Positions 58,413 to 64,000 of a stretch of 64,000 nucleotides of DNA are shown here, piece after piece. Position numbers and translations under genes: made by a program. Source of the stretch: Labilithrix sp. Its GTDB lineage: Bacteria > Myxococcota_A > Polyangia > Polyangiales > Polyangiaceae. Each line of letters opens with the position of its first letter. The first letter of the stretch is position 1. The notes beneath the pieces were generated by a model. The model was not told where the DNA came from. It saw nothing but the letters and a program-made list of their open reading frames with translations, and did not search any database. The stretch spans positions 1-64,000 of the forward strand of contig JAHBWE010000014.1 in NCBI GenBank assembly GCA_019637155.1. The letters run 5' to 3'.

Positions 58413-60116
58413 ATGCAGGTCGCACACGGCTACCTCGCGGGCGATCTCTTCGCGAGCTACCACGCGCCGGCGGGCCCGCCGCGCAACGTCGGCTGGGTCG
58501 TCTGCCTCCCGCTCCACCTCGACCTGATCCAGTCGCATCGCAGCATGCGGCTCGTCGCGGAGGTGCTCGCCGCGGCGGGCCTGCACGTGCTTCGCGTGCA
58601 CTATGCAGGGACGACGGAGTCGGTGGGATCGACCGACCACGATCCCGATCGCGTCGAGCGCTGGCTCGCGAGCGTCCGCGCGGCGATCGGCGCGCTCGCC
58701 GCGGTCCCCGGCGTCGAGAGCGTCGGCCTCCTCGGCGTCCGCATCGGCGGCGCGTTCGCGCTCGAGACCGCCACGCGCCTCGACGTCTCGCACCTCGTCT
58801 TGTGGGAGCCCTCCGCCGGCAACATGTACGGCCGCGAGATGGAGATCCTCGCCTCGTCCGCGCCGCAGCCGGACCCGCCGGTCGGCGAGGGCGTCGTCGC
58901 GGGCGGCTACTGGCTCTCGAAGGGCACGCTCGCCGATCTCGCGCGCCTCGAGCTCGAGAAGATGACGCCGCGCGGGAAGCCCGACGTCCTCCTCGTCTAT
59001 CGCGACGACCGCAAGGCGCCGCCGCGCCTCGCGCAGCACCTCGAGCGCCACGGCTCCGCGGTCACGGTCCTCCAGCCGCCGGGGCACAAAGAGATGATGG
59101 TGATGCCGCAGAAGTCGGCGGTGCCTCACGCGCTCATCGACGCGATCCGCGACTGGGCGGTGGCGCGTTCACGCACGATCGAATCGACCGGCGCGCTCGC
59201 GCTCGCGCCCGAGATCGTGGTCGACGGCCTCCGCTGGAGGACGCTCCGCTTCGGCACGAACGGCCACCTCTTCGGCGTGCGCACGGAGCCGGCGGGCGGC
59301 GCGACGAGGCCCGGCGTCCTGCTCCTCACCGGCGGCGTGACCCCGCGCACGGCGGGCAACAACAGCTACGTCACGCTCGCGGAGCGCCTCGCGAAGCGCG
59401 GGCACGCGGTGGTGCGGATGGACGTGTCGTTCATCGGCGAGAGCGGGACGCCCGACGGCGAGGACGGGCGCGAGAACGATCCGTTCCCGCCGAGCATCCT
59501 CGACGACGCGCGCGCGGGTCGCGCCGAGCTCCCACCCGGACCGTTCTGGGTCTACGGCCTCTGCTCCGGCGCGTTCGCCGCGTTCCAGGTCGCGCTCGGC
59601 GACGATCGCGCGCGCGGCGCGTTCATCGTGAACCCCGAGCGCTTCACGCCGCCCGCGCCCGAGGCGGCGGAGCCGGCGTTGAGCACGGCCGATCAGCTCG
59701 AGCAGATGAACCGCTACCTCCAGGTCATCCGCGATCCGGCGGCGTGGAAGAAGCTCCTCTCCGGCAAGGCGGACGTCCGCTACCTCGCGAAGGTGCTCTC
59801 CGCCCGCGCGGCGTCGAAGGTCGGTGCGCTCCGCGAACGGGTGGAGACGCGCCTCGGCCGCGCGCCGGCGAAGGGCCTCGCCGCCGACGTCGATCGCATG
59901 CTCGCGCGCGGCACCGACGTGCACTTCGTCTTCTCCGAAGGCGATCCCGGCCACGCCGCCACCCTCGCCGAGCTCGGCGCGCGCGCCTCCGAGCTCGAGG
60001 CGAAGGGCATGCGCATCACGACGTTCGCGCGCGCGGACCACAACTTCCACGAGCTGTCCTCGCGCGCGAAGATGCTCGACTGGGTCGTCTCGACTATTTG
60101 CACGGCGCGGGGATGA
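58413..60116 (+). CDS. Two-domain alpha/beta hydrolase, N-terminal domain degenerate (paralogue C)
   Basis: A 567-residue third paralogue. The C-terminal domain keeps Ser385 in GLCSGAF, an Asp in FSEGDPGH and His543 in RADHNFHEL. The N-terminal elbow is GVRIGGA with Arg110 instead of Ser; unlike A and B, the His position is retained (PGHKEMM). The start codon follows the previous stop directly. With paralogue B it brackets an esterase-like and an FGE-like lipoprotein in one plus-strand operon. Its 3' end overlaps the convergent SGNH lipoprotein gene by 23 bases. Confidence 0.85.
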   Translation: MQVAHGYLAGDLFASYHAPAGPPRNVGWVVCLPLHLDLIQSHRSMRLVAEVLAAAGLHVLRVHYAGTTESVGSTDHDPDRVERWLASVRAAIGALAAVPGVESVGLLGVRIGGAFALETATRLDVSHLVLWEPSAGNMYGREMEILASSAPQPDPPVGEGVVAGGYWLSKGTLADLARLELEKMTPRGKPDVLLVYRDDRKAPPRLAQHLERHGSAVTVLQPPGHKEMMVMPQKSAVPHALIDAIRDWAVARSRTIESTGALALAPEIVVDGLRWRTLRFGTNGHLFGVRTEPAGGATRPGVLLLTGGVTPRTAGNNSYVTLAERLAKRGHAVVRMDVSFIGESGTPDGEDGRENDPFPPSILDDARAGRAELPPGPFWVYGLCSGAFAAFQVALGDDRARGAFIVNPERFTPPAPEAAEPALSTADQLEQMNRYLQVIRDPAAWKKLLSGKADVRYLAKVLSARAASKVGALRERVETRLGRAPAKGLAADVDRMLARGTDVHFVFSEGDPGHAATLAELGARASELEAKGMRITTFARADHNFHELSSRAKMLDWVVSTICTARG

Positions 60117-60846
60117 CGCGCGCGAGCTCGGTCGCCCACTCTTCGTAGGCGTCGTCGGTCGGGTGGATGCCGTCCTCGACCCAGGCGTTCGCGTCGGCCT
60201 GGCGCTTGTAGACGGCGCGCATGTCGACGAACTCGGCGTCCCTCGCCTCGACCTCTTCGATCAGCGCGGCGTCGAACGTCGCGCGCTGCTCGCCGAGGCC
60301 GCTGCCGTAGGTCTTGCCCTCCGGTGAGCGGAACCACTCGTTCTGCGCGAGGACGATCACGCGCGCGCCGGTCGCCTTCGTGTCGGTGAGCACCTTCTTC
60401 ACCGCGGTCCGGTACGCGCTCAGCGTGACGCTGTGCGCGATGTCGTTGGCGCCCGCCTGGAAGGTCACGATCGTCGGCTTGAAGTCCGCCATCTGCGGGA
60501 GCTGATCGTCGACGACCTGCTGCGCGGTGTAGCCGCTCACGCCGACGTTCAGCAGCTCGACCTCGCAGCCCTCGTCGCGCCACTTCTTCGCGAGCCGCGC
60601 CGGGAACGAGCCGGTCGACTCGTCGGAGGCGCCGACGCCCTGCGTGAGCGAGTCGCCCAGCGCGAGGTAGCGGATCTCCCCCGTCTCGGGATCCGTCCCG
60701 CCCTTGATCGGAGAGACGGGCGGCCCGTTGTCGTCGTCGTCGTCGTCGCCGGACGATCCGGACGAGCCGGACGACGACCCTCGCTTGTTGGCGGTCGGCG
60801 AGCTGCAAGCGACCGCCATGGCGAGGAACAAGAAGAAGGCTCGCAT
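60094..60846 (-). CDS. SGNH/GDSL esterase lipoprotein
   Basis: A 250-residue exported lipoprotein (signal ending AMAVAC, Cys14; Ser/Gly linker with six consecutive Asp). The SGNH hydrolase has block I YLALGDSLTQGVG (Ser66), block III FQAGANDIAH and block V EDGIHPTDDAY with Asp/His, similar to TesA-type lysophospholipase or acetyl-xylan esterase proteins. ATG at 60844-60846 chosen for the lipobox distance. It is convergent with paralogue C and divergent from the second flippase gene. A deacetylase/deacylase for the surface glycan is inferred. Confidence 0.85.
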   Translation of the reverse strand: MRAFFLFLAMAVACSSPTANKRGSSSGSSGSSGDDDDDDNGPPVSPIKGGTDPETGEIRYLALGDSLTQGVGASDESTGSFPARLAKKWRDEGCEVELLNVGVSGYTAQQVVDDQLPQMADFKPTIVTFQAGANDIAHSVTLSAYRTAVKKVLTDTKATGARVIVLAQNEWFRSPEGKTYGSGLGEQRATFDAALIEEVEARDAEFVDMRAVYKRQADANAWVEDGIHPTDDAYEEWATELARVIPAPCK

Positions 60847-60919
60847 CACCCCGTCGAGGATAGCGCTTGGTCTTCCAAGCGCGTCCAGAATCAGGCTGAC
60901 TCGTGATACGCCGGAAGTC

Positions 60920-62389
60920 GTGTCATCCGTCGCTGAAGGCGCCGTCCGCGGCGCGCTGTGGAATGTTGCAACGACGGTCGTGACGCGGTTCGCCGGTCTC
61001 GCCGGCACGCTGCTCCTCACGCACTTCATCGCGCCGCACGATCTCGGCGAGGTCGCGGCCGCGTCGGTCACCGTGCTGACCGCGAACATGATGACGCAGG
61101 TCCGGTACGGGAACTACCTCATCGCGAAGAAGGGCACCCCGGAGGAGGCGTTCAACGCGACCGTCGTCCACATGGGCCTCGGCGTGTTGACCGCGGCGGT
61201 GGTCATCGCGCTGCGGGAGCCGATCGCGCAGTACGTGAACTCGCCGAACATGGGCAAGTACGTCCCCGGCTTCGCGATCGCGGGGTTCATCGAGCGCCTC
61301 GGCTACATCCCGGAGCGCACGCTCACGCGCGATCTCAAGTTCCGTCCGATGGCGCTCGCGCGCTCGGCCGGCGAGATCACCTACACCGTGTCGTCGGTCG
61401 GCCTCGCGCCCTTCATCGGCGCGATGGCGGTCGTCGTCGCGAACATCGTCCGCGCGGTGATCCTCGTCGGCATGACGCTGCGCGCCGCAAACTTCAGCGA
61501 TTGGGCCAAGCGCTCGCCGCTCAAGTGGTCGACGATCCGCGCGATGACGAGCTACACCGCGCCGGGCTGGCTCGCCGGCGTCGCCGAGCTCGCGGCCGCG
61601 AAGTGGGACAACATGCTCGTGTCGAAGTACTTCGGCCCGCACCAGCACGGCCTCTACAACCTCGCCTACAACCTGGCCGACACGCCGACCGGCGCGGTCG
61701 GCGAGCAGGTCGCGGACGTCCTCTTCCCGTCGTTCGCGAAGCTCGATCCCGAGCGCCGCGAGCCCGCGCTGCGGCGCGCGATGGCGCTCCTCGGCCTCGT
61801 GATCTTCCCGCTCTCGGTCGGCCTCGGCGCGGTCGCGCCCACCGTCACCGCCACCTTCTTCGACGAGCGATGGCAGGAGGTCGCGCCGATGCTCGCGATC
61901 CTGAGCGTCCTGTCGATCGCGAAGACGATGGCCTCGCCGCTCGTCGGCTTCCTCCAGGCGCAGCACCGGCAGCGCGGGATCATGGTCCTCTCGGTGTTGA
62001 AGGTCATCGTCCTCCTCGTCGCGATCCGCATCTTCGCGCCGCACGGCCCGCTCTGGACCTGCGTCGGCGTCGGCGCGACGTTCGTGCTCGACACGTACCT
62101 GTGCCTCCTCTTCGTCCGCGTGCTCGACGGCGTGAAGATCCTCCCGATCCTCGTCGGGCTGATCCCGGTCGTGATCACGTCCGTGATCATGTTCGCCGGC
62201 GTCTACGGCGCGCAGCTCGGCCTCCGCCAGCTCGGCCTCCGCCCCGGCTTGCTGTCGCTCCTGCTCGAGGTGGTCGCCGGCGGCGCGGTCTACGTCGGCG
62301 CCGCGTTCGTGGTCGCGCGGCCGCTCGCGATGGACATCGTGGAGCAGCTGATGAAGATCATCCGGCGGCGACGCGCTTCACCATCGTGA
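60920..62389 (+). CDS. Second polysaccharide flippase (Wzx-like)
   Basis: A 489-residue polytopic membrane protein of the oligosaccharide flippase family, with about 12 hydrophobic segments. It begins SSVAEGAVRGALWNVATTVVTRFAGLAGTLLLTHFI, the standard first helix with conserved Arg, and contains KWDNMLVSKYFGPHQHGLYNLAYNLADTPTG, typical of WzxC/AmsL-like exporters. GTG at 60920 has GGAAG upstream and starts where relatives start. Its 3' end overlaps the convergent response regulator gene by 32 bases. Whether it or the flippase at 10163-11662 serves the local pathway cannot be told. Confidence 0.87.
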   Translation: MSSVAEGAVRGALWNVATTVVTRFAGLAGTLLLTHFIAPHDLGEVAAASVTVLTANMMTQVRYGNYLIAKKGTPEEAFNATVVHMGLGVLTAAVVIALREPIAQYVNSPNMGKYVPGFAIAGFIERLGYIPERTLTRDLKFRPMALARSAGEITYTVSSVGLAPFIGAMAVVVANIVRAVILVGMTLRAANFSDWAKRSPLKWSTIRAMTSYTAPGWLAGVAELAAAKWDNMLVSKYFGPHQHGLYNLAYNLADTPTGAVGEQVADVLFPSFAKLDPERREPALRRAMALLGLVIFPLSVGLGAVAPTVTATFFDERWQEVAPMLAILSVLSIAKTMASPLVGFLQAQHRQRGIMVLSVLKVIVLLVAIRIFAPHGPLWTCVGVGATFVLDTYLCLLFVRVLDGVKILPILVGLIPVVITSVIMFAGVYGAQLGLRQLGLRPGLLSLLLEVVAGGAVYVGAAFVVARPLAMDIVEQLMKIIRRRRASPS

Positions 62390-63236
62390 GCGTGCGCCCG
62401 CCGTCGCTGTGCTCGACGTCGTCCATGAACGTGCGGATGAGGAAGAGCCCGCGCCCCGACGCGCGCTCGAGGTTCGCGGGATCCATCGGGTCGGGGAGCG
62501 ACGCGACGTCGAAGCCCGGCCCCTCGTCCGACACGACGTAGGTCACCTCGCCGGGGACCTCCGTCGCCGTGACGCGGACCTTGCGCTCGCGGTACGGCGA
62601 GATCTTCCGCCGCTCCTCGACGAGGCGATCGTGCGCGGCGGGATCGGTCTCCTTCTCGGCGGAGGAGACCTCGAGGTTGCCGTGCAGCATCGCGTTCACG
62701 ATCGCCTCGCGGAGCGCGACGGAGATCTGGAGGAGCGCGGTCTCGTCCGAGAGGCCGAGCCGCTGGAGGCGCCCTTCGAGCACCGCGATGACGGGCGTGA
62801 TCTCGGCGAGGTCGCTCGGGAGCTCCCAGTGCATCGCCGGCTGCCGCACCGACGGCGGCGCCGCGTCGAGGACGTCGGTGAGGGAGAGCACGGACGCGAC
62901 CGTCTCCACGAGCGAGCGGCCGAGATCGCGCTTCGGCACGTACGACGCCGCGCCGCGCTGGAGCGCGCGCACGGCGAGGTCCTCGCTCCCGTGCGCGGTC
63001 ATGAGGATGATCGGGATGTCGGTGTACTGCGAGCAGATCGCGTCGACGAGGGTGAGCCCGTCCATCCCCGGCATCTGGAGGTCGGTGAGGATGAGGTCGG
63101 CGCGCTCCTTCTCGAGCGACTTCAGCGCGAGCTCGCCGTTCTCGGCGAGGCGGGTCTCGTACCCCGCGCGCGTGAGGAGCCCCGCCGCGAGCCGCCGATC
63201 GATCGGAGAGTCGTCGACGACGAGCACGACCGTCAT
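62358..63236 (-). CDS. Response regulator with C-terminal RsbW-like ATPase domain
   Basis: A 292-residue protein. The receiver domain (2-118) has VDDSPIDRR, phospho-acceptor Asp52 in LILTDLQMPGMDG, and ILMTAHGS. A linker (about 120-165) is followed by a HATPase_c_2 domain with the N box ISVALREAIVNAMLHGNLE, GPGFDVASLPDP and the G2 box SGRGLFLIRTFMDDV. The layout suggests a phosphorylation-controlled anti-sigma-type kinase. No STAS partner is adjacent; the one at 38622 is a candidate. The ATG overlaps the TGA of the upstream receiver-HPt gene. Confidence 0.87.
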   Translation of the reverse strand: MTVVLVVDDSPIDRRLAAGLLTRAGYETRLAENGELALKSLEKERADLILTDLQMPGMDGLTLVDAICSQYTDIPIILMTAHGSEDLAVRALQRGAASYVPKRDLGRSLVETVASVLSLTDVLDAAPPSVRQPAMHWELPSDLAEITPVIAVLEGRLQRLGLSDETALLQISVALREAIVNAMLHGNLEVSSAEKETDPAAHDRLVEERRKISPYRERKVRVTATEVPGEVTYVVSDEGPGFDVASLPDPMDPANLERASGRGLFLIRTFMDDVEHSDGGRTLTMVKRVAAG

Positions 63237-64000
63237 GACGGGGCTCCGAGGGCGCGCATCGCGGGGAGCGCGGCGTCGATCGCCTCGCGGAGCGCGGCGA
63301 CGCTCTCGTCGACGCGGGCGGGGTCGAGCGTCGTGTCCTTGCCGAGCTTCTCGAGCGCGGCGGCGGCGGCGAAGCCTCCGCGCACGCCGCACGTGTCGGC
63401 GGCGCTCTTCACCTTGTGCGCCACGTTGCTGAGCGCCGCACCGTCCTTCGCCTTCGCCGCGGCCGCGAGCTCGGCGAGCCACCCCGGCGCCTCGGCCACG
63501 AACACGGAGACGAGCTCGCGCACGAGCTCCGCGTCGCCGCCCACGCGCGCGAGCGCGGCGCGCTCGTCGAACCCGGTGTCTTCGCCTCGTTCACGCACGG
63601 TGCGAGGCGGCGGCGCCACCGTCTTGACCGGCGGCGCCGCGGGCTTCTCGAGCAGGCGCATGGAGTCGGGGAGCACTGCGGCCAACGTACCAAGGAGCTC
63701 GGTGAACGACACCGGCTTCGTGATGTAGCCATCGTAGCCCGCCGCGAGGCAGCGGTCGCGATCGCCCTTCATCGCGTGCGCGGTGACGGCGATGAGGGGA
63801 GTCCGCGTCCCCGTCTTCTTCTCCCGCTCGCGGATCGCCGTCGCCGCCGCAAAGCCATCCATCTCGGGCATTTGGATGTCCATGAGGACGGCGTCGAAGC
63901 TCCGCGTCTCGAGCGCGTCCAGCGCTTGCCGGCCGTTGCCGACGAGGACGGTGCGGTGCCCTTCGCCTTCGAGGAAGCGCGTCATCAGCGTGCGGTTGAC
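63233..64000 (-). CDS. Receiver-HPt signalling protein, C-terminal part (runs off the window)
   Basis: The 5' end lies outside the window; at least 255 residues are visible. They comprise most of a receiver domain (VNRTLMTRFLEGEGH, acceptor Asp in VLMDIQMPEMDG, LIAVTAHAMKGD, YITKPVS) and, after a Pro/Val linker, an HPt domain with the phospho-His in LSNVAHKVKSAADTCG. This is the usual C-terminal tail of a hybrid histidine kinase, so the gene may be much longer. It is cotranscribed with the receiver-ATPase gene (ATGA overlap), and phosphotransfer from this HPt to that receiver is plausible. Confidence 0.85.
   Translation of the reverse strand, partial: VNRTLMTRFLEGEGHRTVLVGNGRQALDALETRSFDAVLMDIQMPEMDGFAAATAIREREKKTGTRTPLIAVTAHAMKGDRDRCLAAGYDGYITKPVSFTELLGTLAAVLPDSMRLLEKPAAPPVKTVAPPPRTVRERGEDTGFDERAALARVGGDAELVRELVSVFVAEAPGWLAELAAAAKAKDGAALSNVAHKVKSAADTCGVRGGFAAAAALEKLGKDTTLDPARVDESVAALREAIDAALPAMRALGAPS

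Noticed and set aside
14597..60116. A PEP-CTERM/exosortase system suggested by the paired-hydrolase similarity
   Set aside because: No exosortase, PrsK/PrsR or PEP-CTERM tagged protein is visible in the window; only the hydrolase resemblance remains.
1..64000. tRNA, rRNA, insertion sequence or prophage
   Set aside because: No cloverleaf-like sequence, transposase, integrase or phage structural gene was recognised by eye; small RNAs cannot be excluded.

Overview
The window is very GC-rich (about 70%), densely packed, and reads as myxobacterial (Myxococcota, probably Polyangiales). This is inferred from many predicted lipoproteins with short low-complexity N-terminal linkers, a secreted Cys-rich GCGG-repeat protein, a MYXO-CTERM-like C-terminal tag, RNase J, FHA/SpoIIE signalling and very frequent 4-base ATGA/GTGA gene overlaps. 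I see no tRNA, rRNA, CRISPR array, transposase or phage gene.

Layout. 1-7957: a minus-strand operon (RNase J, CHAD protein, start of a zinc-ribbon protein), a 1376-residue Cys-rich repeat lipoprotein and an ArsA-type ATPase. 8092-10124: an HNH endonuclease with a short DNA minisatellite, then a probable frameshifted gene remnant. 10163-23708: a first surface-polysaccharide block with a flippase, an acyl carrier protein (ACP1), a GH2 glycosidase, a two-domain alpha/beta hydrolase, a jelly-roll-like lipoprotein, two tandem RIFT-barrel/toroid lyase-like lipoproteins, an esterase, a methyltransferase and a beta-helix lipoprotein. 23708-26611: holo-ACP synthase, a TPR-sirtuin and a lipoyl/repeat-companion fusion. 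26690-34954: one minus-strand operon running GT4, Wzz, CpsD-like ATPase, UDP-sugar dehydrogenase, acyl-CoA dehydrogenase, amino acid:carrier-protein ligase, DUF1839. 34990-38921: Wza, a SpoIIE phosphatase, the priming sugar transferase, an RsbW-like kinase and an RsbV-like STAS protein. 39467-50943: two heparinase-like proteins, YdcF, Uma2, GT4, GT2, an SGNH hydrolase, a small unknown protein and a LamG lipoprotein. 50944-60116: DUF4091, FkbH, ACP2, two more two-domain hydrolases, an esterase-like lipoprotein and a SUMF1-fold lipoprotein. 60094-64000: an SGNH lipoprotein, a second flippase, and two response regulators.

How it fits together. The Wza/Wzz/CpsD-like ATPase/sugar transferase/Wzx/GT set describes export of a surface polysaccharide by a Wzx-type route. 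No Wzy polymerase was recognised. Superimposed on it is an unusual amount of carrier-protein chemistry: two ACPs, a local holo-ACP synthase, an FkbH-type acyl-loading enzyme, an amino acid:carrier-protein ligase with an acyl-CoA-dehydrogenase-like flavoprotein, and three paralogous two-domain hydrolases whose N-terminal nucleophile is replaced by Arg. My main hypothesis is that the locus makes carrier-protein-bound glyceryl/acyl and aminoacyl groups that decorate the exported polysaccharide. A partner-switching module (SpoIIE phosphatase, RsbW, RsbV) overlaps the priming glycosyltransferase gene and may regulate the pathway.
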